From positions 1 to 64,000 of the forward strand of contig PTKS01000001.1 of assembly GCA_002937855.1 (NCBI GenBank): a stretch of DNA of 64,000 nt, given 5' to 3'. The notes below the pieces were generated by a model. It was not told the origin of the DNA. It saw only the letters and a list, made by a program, of their open reading frames with translations, and ran no database searches. The first letter of the stretch is position 1. Each line of letters opens with the position of its first letter. The translations under genes and the position numbers were made by a program. This document shows positions 1-10,186 of this stretch, one piece after another. The stretch is from Alphaproteobacteria bacterium MarineAlpha5_Bin12. GTDB taxonomy: Bacteria; Pseudomonadota; Alphaproteobacteria; HIMB59; GCA-002718135.

Positions 1-135
1 AAAAAACAAAAAGATAGTGTAAAGTTTAATTGGAAACTTTATGATGGATCAGGAAAATTAATGGATGACAATGATTACACTTTCTCACCAGGAAAAGCTA
101 TGTTTAAACTTAATGATAAAAAAATACCTAAATGA
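1..135 (+). CDS. C-terminal fragment of an unknown protein, truncated by window start (…KKQKDSVKFNWKLYDGSGKLMDDNDYTFSPGKAMFKLNDKKIPK*)
   Basis: Open frame 1 from base 1 to TGA at 133-135; no start codon in window. Confidence 0.5.
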   Translation, partial: KKQKDSVKFNWKLYDGSGKLMDDNDYTFSPGKAMFKLNDKKIPK

Positions 136-141
136 AAAAAA

Positions 142-1296
142 TTATTTTAATATTTTTATTTTCTTTCTTAACCAATCATGAAATCTTTTAATTTCATATT
201 CTTCAGGCATTAAAATTCCTGTTTTATAAGCTGGATTATACACTCCTTGCTGATTTAATTCACAAGCATGACTATCTTCGCTCATTACTTTCACAGAAAA
301 ATCGACTACATTTTTAATTTTATAGTTTTTATCTTTTAGCGTGTCTGATGGAAATAGCCACTCAGCGGAGACCTCAGTTTCTGAATTAGTTTTTGGAAGT
401 ATTCTAACAACTCTTATATGATCTATGAAAATTACTAAAAACATTGTAGGCCATGTAGTTATATAAATAAATCCCTGAAAATTCTTACTTTGTTCAACTT
501 CTTTAATTTTTTTCCCATGAGCGCTTCCATCGAATGACCATGTCTCAGCTCCTTTCCTCAATCCACCTTGAAATTTAGGATGATCTATTTTTTTTAATTT
601 TTTCCAGTTTGGGTCATCTTTAATATCAACCATTCTACGCCCATAAACAGGGACTAATTTTGTTAGATCAGGATGAATGTTTGGACAGTGAAGGCATTCT
701 GAATAATTTTCCCAAAAAAGTTTCCAATTACATTTAATTATTTTTTTCCATCTGTGTGCAACTTCATATTTTTCAATGCCTAATTTGTTTACTATCTCGT
801 TATAGTCTTGAAATCGATTTTTTATTTTCCATTTTATTTTTTTATCCAAATTAATGAAAATCAACCCATTCCAAATTTTAATATTTATTTTTTTTAATCC
901 ATAGTTTGATATCTTAAAATTTTTTGGTATTTTAAAAGAAGAAGTTTTTAAAAGCTTGCCATCACTGGCATTATATGACCATTGATGATAAGGGCAAATT
1001 AAAATATTGTTTTTCAATTTTCCATTTTGATTTGAGCAAATTACAGAACCCCTATGTCTACATGTATTTAAATAAGCTTTTAAAACATTTAATTTATCTT
1101 TTAAAATAAGTATATCAACTTTTGAAACTTTAATTGTAAGATAAGATAAAGATTCTTTTAGATTGTTTTCATGACAAACATAAATCCATTCCTTATTAAA
1201 TATTTTTAACTGTTCCTTCTCGAAATGATTTAAATCATAGTACCATTTTAAAGGTATCGAATTCACGCTTTTTGTTAAACTATAAAATTTAGACAT
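142..1296 (-). CDS. Rieske [2Fe-2S] aromatic-ring-hydroxylating-type oxygenase alpha subunit, quaternary-amine (betaine/carnitine/stachydrine) type
   Basis: CRH…CPYHQWSY Rieske ligands; mononuclear Fe motif ENYSECLHCPNIH (E-x2-H-x4-H). Confidence 0.85.
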   Translation of the reverse strand: MSKFYSLTKSVNSIPLKWYYDLNHFEKEQLKIFNKEWIYVCHENNLKESLSYLTIKVSKVDILILKDKLNVLKAYLNTCRHRGSVICSNQNGKLKNNILICPYHQWSYNASDGKLLKTSSFKIPKNFKISNYGLKKINIKIWNGLIFINLDKKIKWKIKNRFQDYNEIVNKLGIEKYEVAHRWKKIIKCNWKLFWENYSECLHCPNIHPDLTKLVPVYGRRMVDIKDDPNWKKLKKIDHPKFQGGLRKGAETWSFDGSAHGKKIKEVEQSKNFQGFIYITTWPTMFLVIFIDHIRVVRILPKTNSETEVSAEWLFPSDTLKDKNYKIKNVVDFSVKVMSEDSHACELNQQGVYNPAYKTGILMPEEYEIKRFHDWLRKKIKILK

Positions 1297-1388
1297 TTAT
1301 AAATATTATATTGTATACTTTACGAAATTTATATAGAAATCAGCCTATTTTCATTGAATGAATATTCAGTTAATGTTAGATTTAATAA

Positions 1389-2777
1389 ATGAAAAACGAC
1401 TATATTAAAAACATTCACAAAAAAGATAAACATCTTCTACATCCCTATGAAAATCTTCAAGATAGGGGAACATATGACAGAAAACTTATATTAAACTCTG
1501 AAGGTATCTATCTTTATGATGAAAATGGAAAAAAATATATTGATGGACCGGGAGGAATGTGGTGCAATAATATAGGACACGGCAACAAAGAAATTGGGGA
1601 AGCAGTAAAAAAACAAATGGATAAAATGGATTACGCCAGTCCATTTTCTGAATCTACTGAGCCTGCTGCAGAATTAGCGAGTATACTAAGTGAATTGACT
1701 CCTGGGGATTTAAATACTGTTTTTTTTACTACTGATGGATCAACTGCTAATGATTCTGCTTTAAGATTTGTAATGCTATATAACAACATAATTGGTCGTC
1801 CAGAAAAAAAACACATCATAACAAGAGATCGTGCATATCACGGAAGCACCTATTTAACTGGCTCAATAACAGGTAAAGACAGAGAAAAAAATTTTTTTGA
1901 TTTCGAAAAAAACTTCATTCATCACTTAAGTAATCCTAACCCATATAGAAAAAAAGAAGGTCAAAGCATTGAAGATTTTTGTAATGAAAAAATTAATGAA
2001 TTTGAAGAAAAAATTTTGGAAATAGGTCCTGATAAAGTTGCTGCATTCATTGCAGAGCCGATTATGGCTTCAGGTGGATGCATTGTCCCTCCTGAAAATT
2101 ACTTAAAAGAATTTTGGAGAATTTGTAAAAAATATGATATTCTTTTTATTGCAGATGAAGTTGTAACTGCATTTGGAAGATTGGGCCACTTCTTTTCTAT
2201 AGAAAAAATATTTGGAATTATTCCTGATATTATTACAACTGCGAAAGGTATTACCTCTGGTTACATGCCTTTAGGAGCAGTAATAATTTCAGACAGATTA
2301 ATGGAAAGTGTTAAAAAAGAATCTACATTCCTGTTCCATGGTTTTACTTATTCAGGTCATCCCGCATGTTGTGCTGCTGCAATAAAAAATATTGAAATAC
2401 TAAAAAGAGATAAGATACTTGAAAACGTTAAATCACTATCAAAATATTTTATGAATCAGCTTGAAACACTTTATGACCTCCCTATTGTTGGAGATGTTAG
2501 AGGAAAAGGATTGATGGCAGGAATAGAATGTGTAATTGATAAAAAAAGTAAAAATCCCTTAATTTTAGATAAAGCAATCGGATCAAGAATAGATGAAGAA
2601 TCTCTAAAACTTGGATTAATTATTAGGCCTATATACCACATTTGCGTCCTTTCACCTGCTTTAATTATAACGAAATCAGAAATTGATGACTTGGTAGATA
2701 GATTAAAAAAATCTATCTCCAATGCAATGGATAAAGTTGAAGAAGAAGGGCTGTGGTCACGGTCTAATGCCAAATAA
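1389..2777 (+). CDS. Class III pyridoxal-phosphate aminotransferase
   Basis: 462 aa; GPGGMWCNNIGHG, FIADEVVTAFGRLG, ITTAKGITSGYMPLGA PLP-Lys region. Confidence 0.9.
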   Translation: MKNDYIKNIHKKDKHLLHPYENLQDRGTYDRKLILNSEGIYLYDENGKKYIDGPGGMWCNNIGHGNKEIGEAVKKQMDKMDYASPFSESTEPAAELASILSELTPGDLNTVFFTTDGSTANDSALRFVMLYNNIIGRPEKKHIITRDRAYHGSTYLTGSITGKDREKNFFDFEKNFIHHLSNPNPYRKKEGQSIEDFCNEKINEFEEKILEIGPDKVAAFIAEPIMASGGCIVPPENYLKEFWRICKKYDILFIADEVVTAFGRLGHFFSIEKIFGIIPDIITTAKGITSGYMPLGAVIISDRLMESVKKESTFLFHGFTYSGHPACCAAAIKNIEILKRDKILENVKSLSKYFMNQLETLYDLPIVGDVRGKGLMAGIECVIDKKSKNPLILDKAIGSRIDEESLKLGLIIRPIYHICVLSPALIITKSEIDDLVDRLKKSISNAMDKVEEEGLWSRSNAK

Positions 2778-3954
2778 TCTTTCTAAAATTTCAGGTTACA
2801 TAAATTTAAAAAGTATAAATGTAAGCGTTAAATATTTATCAATTTCTGCTCTATTCACTGGAATTGGGCTAGGCTATTTTTTTACATTAATGGTAATGAT
2901 TCTAAAGCATAACGGCTACTCAGAGAGTATGATTGGTTTAATAGGCGCAAGTTTTTCATTTGGTTTGATGTCTGCGGGTTTAATTGTGACAAGAATTTTA
3001 AAACAAATAGGTCTTTATCAAACAATGTTGCTTTCTATAAGTGTGCAAACTTTATTGGTAATATTAATGTTTGTTTTCTTTAACCCTATAGTAATCTCAA
3101 TTTCTCATTTTATTATGGGATTACTTGGAGGAATGAATTGGATGACTATGGATACCTGGGTAAATGTAGTGTCCACAAATAAAAACAGAGGAAAAGCAAT
3201 TGCTTTTTACAATCTTTCAATAACTTTAGGATTTTCTATAGGCCCATTATTAATTAGTTTATTTGGAACTTATGGATCTGTTCCAATTTTTTTAGCTATA
3301 TTTTTAATGATCATTAGAACTCCTGTCATAATATCGATAAAAAAGTATGTAGAGTCTGTAAAATTACCAACGAAAGACAGTAAATTGAATTTTTCACTCC
3401 TTAAATTTGCCCCTTTCATTTTTCTAGCAATATTTGTAAGTGGTATTGGTGATTCAAGTTTTGGTGTTTTATTCCCTGCTTATATGATTAATTTAGAATT
3501 TTCTGATCGATATATAGGGATATTATTATTTGTTGCTCTTTTTTTTGGAATATTAAGCCAACCTTTTGTTGGAGCTTTAACTGATACAATAAATAAAAGA
3601 GTATTTATTTTTATTCTTTTATCATTTCATTTTGCTTGGCCATTAATATTACACAATTTTTATCAAATAAACTTGATTCTATTTTTTGCTGTTATAATTT
3701 GGGGCATAGCAGGTACTAGTCTTTATACAGTAGCTCTTGCATATCTAGGTGAAAGGTATAATTTTAAAGAAATTATTGCTGCCACATCTGTTTTCATAAT
3801 TGTTTATGAAGCTGGAGAGTTTTTTGGCCCCTTGATATCAGGTTTTATGATGGATATATTTGGCAATATAGGTTTTATTTATTCAGTAATAGTGCCAACA
3901 GTAATGGCATTTGCTATTGGGTCAATAAGAACTTTTTATTTGAGAAAAATGTGA
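2767..3954 (+). CDS. MFS transporter
   Basis: Multi-TM protein, typical MFS 12-TM pattern; ORF track opens at 2722 but internal ATG at 2767 (MPNNLSKI) is a more likely start. Confidence 0.8.
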   Translation: MPNNLSKISGYINLKSINVSVKYLSISALFTGIGLGYFFTLMVMILKHNGYSESMIGLIGASFSFGLMSAGLIVTRILKQIGLYQTMLLSISVQTLLVILMFVFFNPIVISISHFIMGLLGGMNWMTMDTWVNVVSTNKNRGKAIAFYNLSITLGFSIGPLLISLFGTYGSVPIFLAIFLMIIRTPVIISIKKYVESVKLPTKDSKLNFSLLKFAPFIFLAIFVSGIGDSSFGVLFPAYMINLEFSDRYIGILLFVALFFGILSQPFVGALTDTINKRVFIFILLSFHFAWPLILHNFYQINLILFFAVIIWGIAGTSLYTVALAYLGERYNFKEIIAATSVFIIVYEAGEFFGPLISGFMMDIFGNIGFIYSVIVPTVMAFAIGSIRTFYLRKM

Positions 3955-3955
3955 A

Positions 3956-4405
3956 ATGGATGTTATAATTAAAAGAGCTTCAGAAAAAGATAGTCAAAAT
4001 GTTGGTAGACTTTTTGACCTGTATAGACAATTTTATTCATATGAATCTAATATTAATCTCTCAATTGATTATATAAATGAAAGAATACAAAAGAGTGAGT
4101 CTGTTATATTCTTTGCTCGAAATGGTGAGAATCAAACAATGGGATTTGTACAATTATATGAAACCTTTGGCTCATTAGATTTAGGAAAAATAATAGTATT
4201 ATATGATTTATATGTTGCTGAGCAATTTAGAAAAAAAGGAGTGGGAAGAAAGTTAATGCTAGAATCACACAAGTATGCAAAATCAATCAATGCTAAGAGA
4301 ATTCAACTTTCAACAGCTACTAATAATTTTGCAGGTCAATCATTATACGAATCCCTAGGATATATAAAAGATAAAGATTTTTATACTTATGATTTAGAAA
4401 TATGA
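3956..4405 (+). CDS. GNAT family N-acetyltransferase
   Basis: LYDLYVAEQFRKKGVGRKLM acetyl-CoA binding motif; ATNNFAGQSLYESLGY. Confidence 0.85.
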   Translation: MDVIIKRASEKDSQNVGRLFDLYRQFYSYESNINLSIDYINERIQKSESVIFFARNGENQTMGFVQLYETFGSLDLGKIIVLYDLYVAEQFRKKGVGRKLMLESHKYAKSINAKRIQLSTATNNFAGQSLYESLGYIKDKDFYTYDLEI

Positions 4406-4959
4406 AACAAGTAAAATTTATGCAAATGAAAGATGGAGATAAAGAAGATTATATTCTTTTAAAAAAATACGAAGATACTTTTAGTGCTGATACTTCAAAA
4501 AGGATTGTGACTGCTCTAAAAAATCTTGACAAATCACTAGGTGGATATCAAGTTTCACGACTAGAGCATTCACTTCAAACTGCAACCAGAGCTTTTAAGG
4601 ATGGAGCCTCTGAAGAAATGGTTGTCGCATCACTTTTACATGATATTGGCGATGAACTTGCTCCACAAAATCATTCTGAATTTGCTGCCTCTATTATAAG
4701 ACCTTATGTATCTGAAAAAACAACATGGATTGTTGAAAAACATGGAATATTTCAGATGTACTATTATGCGCATCATTATGACCGTGATAAAGACCAAAGA
4801 GATAAATATAAGGGACATAAATATTTCTCTGATTGTGCAAATTTTTGTGAGAAATGGGATCAAGCATCTTTTGACCCTTCATACAATACAATTCCTTTAA
4901 AAGATTTTGAACCTATGGTTCATAGAATTTTTAATAGAGAACCTTTTAAATTCCTATAA
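4402..4959 (+). CDS. HD-domain protein, PhnZ/TmpB-like (predicted diiron oxygenase)
   Basis: YQVSRLEHSLQTATRA…ASLLHDIGDELAP…IVEKHGIFQMYYYAHHY; 4-bp overlap with upstream GNAT gene. Confidence 0.7.
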   Translation: MKQVKFMQMKDGDKEDYILLKKYEDTFSADTSKRIVTALKNLDKSLGGYQVSRLEHSLQTATRAFKDGASEEMVVASLLHDIGDELAPQNHSEFAASIIRPYVSEKTTWIVEKHGIFQMYYYAHHYDRDKDQRDKYKGHKYFSDCANFCEKWDQASFDPSYNTIPLKDFEPMVHRIFNREPFKFL

Positions 4960-4968
4960 AAATTTTAT

Positions 4969-5436
4969 TTATTTTTTTAATTTTGAGATTAGTGTTAAAG
5001 ATCCTGGGTTAAATTCACTATTATTTGCATCTATAAAATCTTTAATTAATAAAATTTTATTTTGCTCAAACTCAACTACTTTTCTAATTTTTAAATCTAC
5101 ATACACAGACAAAACTTCACTTGTAGCTGCAAGATATTTTTTTTCTTTGTTAATCATTTCCAATTTATAGACGACTCTTTTTTTATCATGATCAAGAAAT
5201 ATCAGATTCATATCAACCTCTTCTCCAACTTTCACTTCCTGATTATAAGTTGTATGCGATTCTACTGCAAAAGTGGTTCTCTTTTCTCCTTTAGCTGAAT
5301 CTTCACCCATATTAAATCTTTGCAACATTGTTTCCCAAGCTAAGTCAAAAAGATGGATATAATAGGCAAGATTCATATGCCCGTTATAATCTGTCCATTC
5401 TGACTTAACTCTCCCTGTTTTAAGATATATGCTCAT
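4969..5436 (-). CDS. Hotdog-fold acyl-CoA thioesterase (betainyl-CoA thioesterase-like)
   Basis: EWTDYNGHMNLAYYIHLFDLAWE hotdog thioesterase motif; adjacent to carnitine-catabolism-like genes. Confidence 0.75.
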   Translation of the reverse strand: MSIYLKTGRVKSEWTDYNGHMNLAYYIHLFDLAWETMLQRFNMGEDSAKGEKRTTFAVESHTTYNQEVKVGEEVDMNLIFLDHDKKRVVYKLEMINKEKKYLAATSEVLSVYVDLKIRKVVEFEQNKILLIKDFIDANNSEFNPGSLTLISKLKK

Positions 5437-5507
5437 GGTATTTATATAAGTTTAGACTTGTTTATGATCTTTTCTCATTTTAGTATATTACAATAATTAT
5501 AGATAAA

Positions 5508-6398
5508 ATGAATAATAAAGTAATAGTTTCTTGTCCTGTGACTGGTTCTGGTGATACTGCTAGTAAGCATCCAGATCTGCCAATTACACCTAAAGAAATA
5601 GCTCAAGCATCTATAGATGCAGCTAAAGCGGGTGCAGCTATTGCGCACATACATGTCAGAGAAACTGATGGCAAACCAAGTCGAAAATTGGAATTATACA
5701 AGGAAGTGGCAGATAGAATTCGGTCGAGTGATACTGATGTAATAATTAATTTTACTACTGGAATGGGAGGCGACCTTGAAATTGGAGAAGGTAAAGACCC
5801 TCTTAACCCGGTTGGACCAAACACAGATATGATACATGCTTTAGACAGATTAGCGCATGTGGAAGAATTACTCCCTGAAATGTGCACATTGGATTGTGGA
5901 AGTTTAAATTTTGGTGATTCAAATATGTTATTTGTGCATACTCCGATGCAATTAAGAAAAGCTGCAAAAATGATGCAAGATTTAAACGTAAAACCCGAAA
6001 TGGAAGCTTTTGAAATGGGTCATTTGTGGTTTGCTAATCAACTAGTTAAAGAAGGTTTAATAAATGATCCTCCTTGGTATCAAATATGTCTTGGAATACC
6101 TTGGGGAGCCCCAGCAACTACAAGCGCTATGAAATCTATGGTAGACATGATTCCTGCAAATGGAATGTGGGCTGGTTTTGGTATAGGTAGATTTGAGATG
6201 CCAATGGTTGCGCAATCTGTACTTTTAGGTGGTAATGTTAGAGTAGGTTTGGAAGACAATCTCTACATAGAAAAAGGAGTTGTTGCGTCAAATGCACAAT
6301 TAGTTGAAAAAGCTATTCGTATAATTAATGATTTAGGTGCAACAACACTTAGTCCAAAAGAAACAAGAGAAAAATTAAAGTTGAAAAAACAAAAATAA
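5508..6398 (+). CDS. Beta-keto acid cleavage enzyme (BKACE/DUF849), dehydrocarnitine-cleavage-like
   Basis: [10 protein letters not shown]…[16 protein letters not shown]…[12 protein letters not shown]…[10 protein letters not shown] motifs. Confidence 0.85.
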   Translation: MNNKVIVSCPVTGSGDTASKHPDLPITPKEIAQASIDAAKAGAAIAHIHVRETDGKPSRKLELYKEVADRIRSSDTDVIINFTTGMGGDLEIGEGKDPLNPVGPNTDMIHALDRLAHVEELLPEMCTLDCGSLNFGDSNMLFVHTPMQLRKAAKMMQDLNVKPEMEAFEMGHLWFANQLVKEGLINDPPWYQICLGIPWGAPATTSAMKSMVDMIPANGMWAGFGIGRFEMPMVAQSVLLGGNVRVGLEDNLYIEKGVVASNAQLVEKAIRIINDLGATTLSPKETREKLKLKKQK

Positions 6399-6404
6399 TT
6401 TTCA

Positions 6405-7361
6405 ATGACAAAAAAAATTCAAAAAATCGCAGTCATTGGAACTGGTGTTATTGGAACAGGATGGATAATTAGATTTCTTGCCCATGGAAAAAAAGTATAT
6501 GCGTACGATGTAGATACAGCAAATAAGACAAGGGTTAAAAAAGAAATTAACAGAACTTGGCCTTATGTAAAAAAAATATTTAATAAAAAAAATAAAAATT
6601 ATAAAAATTTAAAATTTGTAAATTCAATCAAAATGGCTGTAAAAGATGCTGATTTTATTCAAGAATGTGCACCAGAAAATATCAAACTCAAAAAAAAGGT
6701 TGTAAATGAAATTAGCAAATTCTCTAAAATTAAATCAGTTATTTCATCAAGTTCATCTGGTTTACTTCCTTCGGAAATTCAAAAAAAATGTATAAATCCC
6801 TCACGTATATTAATTGGACATCCATTTAATCCAGTCTATTTACTGCCACTAGTAGAAATCATTCCTGGAAATAAAACTACTTTAAAATATATGAAAATAG
6901 CTAAAAATTTTTATTCTTCAATATCAATGGAGCCTTTAACTATAAAAAAGGAATTACCAGGATATTTGTCTGATAGATTGCAAGAAGCTTTGTGGAGAGA
7001 ATCATTGCATATAATTAACGAAGGATTTGCTGATACAAATGATTTGGATAAAGCTATTGTTAATGGCCCAGGATTAAGGTGGTCCTTAATGGGCGTATTT
7101 TTAACTTTTCATCTTGCAGGTGGAAAAGGAGGTATGAAACATATGTTAGAACAGTTTGGGCCTGCTCTAAAGCTTCCTTGGACTAAACTAAAGGCACCAA
7201 CATTATCAAAAAAACTTTCAAAAAAAATAATTGATGGAACAAAAAAACAATCAAGGGGAGTCTCGATATCAAAGCTTAATAATATTAGAGATAGGTATTT
7301 AATTTCTTTACTTAAAATGAGAAAAAAGTATGAAAGAGAAATTAATGGAAATATTAAGTAA
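6405..7361 (+). CDS. 3-hydroxyacyl-CoA-dehydrogenase-fold enzyme, L-carnitine dehydrogenase-like
   Basis: IAVIGTGVIGTGWI Rossmann motif; SSSSGLLPSEIQ, GHPFNPVYLLPLVEI; follows BKACE. Confidence 0.8.
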   Translation: MTKKIQKIAVIGTGVIGTGWIIRFLAHGKKVYAYDVDTANKTRVKKEINRTWPYVKKIFNKKNKNYKNLKFVNSIKMAVKDADFIQECAPENIKLKKKVVNEISKFSKIKSVISSSSSGLLPSEIQKKCINPSRILIGHPFNPVYLLPLVEIIPGNKTTLKYMKIAKNFYSSISMEPLTIKKELPGYLSDRLQEALWRESLHIINEGFADTNDLDKAIVNGPGLRWSLMGVFLTFHLAGGKGGMKHMLEQFGPALKLPWTKLKAPTLSKKLSKKIIDGTKKQSRGVSISKLNNIRDRYLISLLKMRKKYEREINGNIK

Positions 7362-8349
7362 AAATATAGTATTAAAAGATTATATTCCGACTGGGACACC
7401 TTCGACAAAAAATTTTAATGTTCGTGAAATTCCTATAAAAATATCTAAAGATAAAGAAGTTTTAGTAAAAAACTTATGGATATCTGTTGATCCTTATATG
7501 CGTACAAGAATGACAGATAGAAAAAACTATATTCCACCTTTTACATTAAACGAACCAATGGATGGTTCTGCGATAGGTGAAGTGATAGAAACAAATTCAA
7601 AAATATTTTCTAAAGGTGATTTGGTTTATAGTTTTTGTGGTTGGAGAGATTATTTTGTTACAAATGAAGAAAATCTTGAAAAAATAAAACCAATTGATGT
7701 TCCAATACAAGCTTACTTGGGGCCACTAGGTTTTACTGGCCACACAGCTTATGTTGGATTGTTTAATATTGGTAATTTACAACCAGAAAAAACTGTACTT
7801 GTATCATCAGCCGCAGGAGCTGTTGGCTCTATGGTCTGTCAATTTGCTAAAATAATGGGATGCAAAGTAATAGCGAGTACAGGAACTGATGAAAAAGTTG
7901 AATGGTTGAAAAATGAATTATTAGTTGATCATGCTTTTAATTATAAAAAGGTTGAAAATCTAGTTTTGTATTTCAAGGATAAGTGTCCTGATGGTTTTGA
8001 TTTTTATTTTGACAATGTTGGTGGTGAATTTTTGGAATCTGTTATTTATCGTATGAAAAACTTTGGTAAAATAGTTATTTGTGGAAGAATTAGCCAAATG
8101 AATGCAACAAGTCCAACTGGATTGAAGAATATGGCCCATGTACTAGTAAAACGTTTAACAATTAGAGGATTTTTAATTTTTGACCATTTAAAAGACCGAG
8201 CAAAATTTGAAAAGGATGTGAGTAAATGGATCAAGGAAGGTAAACTTCAATGGAAAGAAACTGTTGTGCAAGGTTTGGAAAATTCCCCAGAGGCATTTGC
8301 TAATTTACTAGAAGGTAAAAATATTGGAAAAATGCTTATAAAAATCTAA
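7345..8349 (+). CDS. NADP-dependent medium-chain reductase/dehydrogenase (leukotriene B4 dehydrogenase-like, zinc-independent)
   Basis: SVDPYMRTRMTD; GPLGFTGHTAYVGL; VLVSSAAGAVGSMVCQFAK; track opens at 7330, ATG at 7345 likely. Confidence 0.85.
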   Translation: MEILSKNIVLKDYIPTGTPSTKNFNVREIPIKISKDKEVLVKNLWISVDPYMRTRMTDRKNYIPPFTLNEPMDGSAIGEVIETNSKIFSKGDLVYSFCGWRDYFVTNEENLEKIKPIDVPIQAYLGPLGFTGHTAYVGLFNIGNLQPEKTVLVSSAAGAVGSMVCQFAKIMGCKVIASTGTDEKVEWLKNELLVDHAFNYKKVENLVLYFKDKCPDGFDFYFDNVGGEFLESVIYRMKNFGKIVICGRISQMNATSPTGLKNMAHVLVKRLTIRGFLIFDHLKDRAKFEKDVSKWIKEGKLQWKETVVQGLENSPEAFANLLEGKNIGKMLIKI

Positions 8350-8354
8350 AAAAT

Positions 8355-8723
8355 TTAAATAAATTTTTTAAGATCTGGAGGTGAATAATTAGGTCCTTTC
8401 AAAACTTTACCATATTCATTATAAATTGGTTTACCCTCTGCTGATAATTTTGACATATTTGAACGATGTACTTCATTAAAACATTTATCAATTTCTAAAC
8501 CCCAAGCTGCAGCCCCACCATAAGTAACTACAAGTATATCCGTCAAAGCATCAGCTACTTCAATAATATCTTTATTTTTAATAGAATCTTTTAATTCCTG
8601 CAATTCTTCTTCGATTAATTTAATTCTTAAATCAATAATATTTTCACTTGGAAATTCTGGTTTTTGTTTTACTTCTTGACCAAATGTAGTCATAAATTGT
8701 TTTACTTTCTCAAAATTTGTCAT
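8355..8723 (-). CDS. MazG/PRA-PH-like nucleotide pyrophosphohydrolase
   Basis: LIEEELQELKDSIKNKDIIEVADALTDILVVTYG (EExxE…ExxD). Confidence 0.8.
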   Translation of the reverse strand: MTNFEKVKQFMTTFGQEVKQKPEFPSENIIDLRIKLIEEELQELKDSIKNKDIIEVADALTDILVVTYGGAAAWGLEIDKCFNEVHRSNMSKLSAEGKPIYNEYGKVLKGPNYSPPDLKKFI

Positions 8724-8736
8724 AATAACCTTTCAT

Positions 8737-10182
8737 TTATTTAATTTCTTTAATTACTTCAGGAATCATTTTTATCAAATCACTAGCAATTAAACCAGGT
8801 CCAAGTTTTAAAGCACAATTTGAATGAATATAACATCCAATTTTTGCAGCTTTAAAAGGATCTTTATAATGCAAAATAAGCCCTCCTATAATTCCAGCTA
8901 AAACATCTCCAGAACCAGCAGTAGCAAGATAAGGAGAAGTTTCATAATTAATTACTACATCCCCCTTTGGAGAAGCTATAACTGCATCATTACCCTTGTA
9001 AACTATTACTGCATTAGTCATTCGTGAGACTTCAAGCGCATCAGCAATCTTATTGTCAGTAGTATTAAATATTTTTCTAAATTCTCCTTCATGTGGCGTT
9101 AATATTGATTTTGCATTTCTTTTTCTTAACAAATCTAAGAAATGATTTTTATTTTCCATAATCATGGAAAAAACTGATGCATCTAAAACCAAATCTATCT
9201 CAGATTTTATTAAGAATTCCAATATTTTTATATTTTGGGAGTCATTTTCTATACCGCATCCATAAACAATAGAATTAATTTTAGAATTTAGAATATTTTC
9301 TTTTAATTCTGCAAAGTTATTATGAGTTACAATCATCTCTTCTAATACATGGGGTCTGAAAATATTTTTTTGAGACTCCGCAATAAATAAACTACACAGT
9401 CCTGCTCCTGATCTCAAAGCTGATTGACCCGCTGAAAGAAATGCAAGTTTAGCAGCTCCAACCAATTTCTCTCCTCCTATAATGCCACAACTTCCTCTAT
9501 CAAATTTGTGCTCACTTAATTTGGGTTCAGCTAATTTTTCAGGATAATTTAATTGTATTTTACTTTCTGAATCTAAATCTTTTAAATCTATTTCCATTAT
9601 ATTAACTTTTCCACAATATTCTTTACCCGGCAAAAGCCATTGCCCTGGTTTAAATCGATGAAAGGTTAAAGTTTCATTTGAGTGAACTGCAGTTTTGAGG
9701 AATTTTCCTGTATTAATATTAATTCCAGATGGCATATCAATCGATATAATTATTTTTTTTGAAGAATTAATTGCATTTATAAGACTACATAATGAGTCAT
9801 TAATTTTGTATTTCAGTCCAGTACCAAAAATTGCATCAATAATAATATCATAATTAGCAAGAATAGGACTTTCATTAATAATTTTTTTATTATTCAATTC
9901 TGAAATAGCTCTTAGAGAATCAGGAGTTTTTGGCTTGGATATTGGAAAAGAAATTTCAACTGCATGGCCTTTTTGCAACAAATATTTAGCAATTAAAATT
10001 CCATCACCACCATTATTTCCTGGGCCACAGAAAATAAGAAATTTTTTATTTAAAAATTTTTTTATAATATATTTATAGCAAGCTGATGCAGCCTTTTTCA
10101 TTACTTCATAACTTTCTGTTACCTTGAAAGTTTCTAATTCAGCTTTTAAGATCAAGTCATAGGTATACAAATGCCTATTCAT
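8737..10182 (-). CDS. nnr: Bifunctional NAD(P)HX epimerase / ADP-dependent NAD(P)HX dehydratase
   Basis: YjeF N-domain (FCGPGNNGGDGILIAKYL) plus C-domain (ILTPHEGEF, TAGSGDVLAGIIGGLI). Confidence 0.9.
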   Translation of the reverse strand: MNRHLYTYDLILKAELETFKVTESYEVMKKAASACYKYIIKKFLNKKFLIFCGPGNNGGDGILIAKYLLQKGHAVEISFPISKPKTPDSLRAISELNNKKIINESPILANYDIIIDAIFGTGLKYKINDSLCSLINAINSSKKIIISIDMPSGININTGKFLKTAVHSNETLTFHRFKPGQWLLPGKEYCGKVNIMEIDLKDLDSESKIQLNYPEKLAEPKLSEHKFDRGSCGIIGGEKLVGAAKLAFLSAGQSALRSGAGLCSLFIAESQKNIFRPHVLEEMIVTHNNFAELKENILNSKINSIVYGCGIENDSQNIKILEFLIKSEIDLVLDASVFSMIMENKNHFLDLLRKRNAKSILTPHEGEFRKIFNTTDNKIADALEVSRMTNAVIVYKGNDAVIASPKGDVVINYETSPYLATAGSGDVLAGIIGGLILHYKDPFKAAKIGCYIHSNCALKLGPGLIASDLIKMIPEVIKEIK

Positions 10183-10186
10183 TTAT

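Noticed and set aside
4636-5170. Several short ORFs overlapping the HD protein and thioesterase genes
   Set aside because: Overlap convincing coding frames; low-complexity translations.
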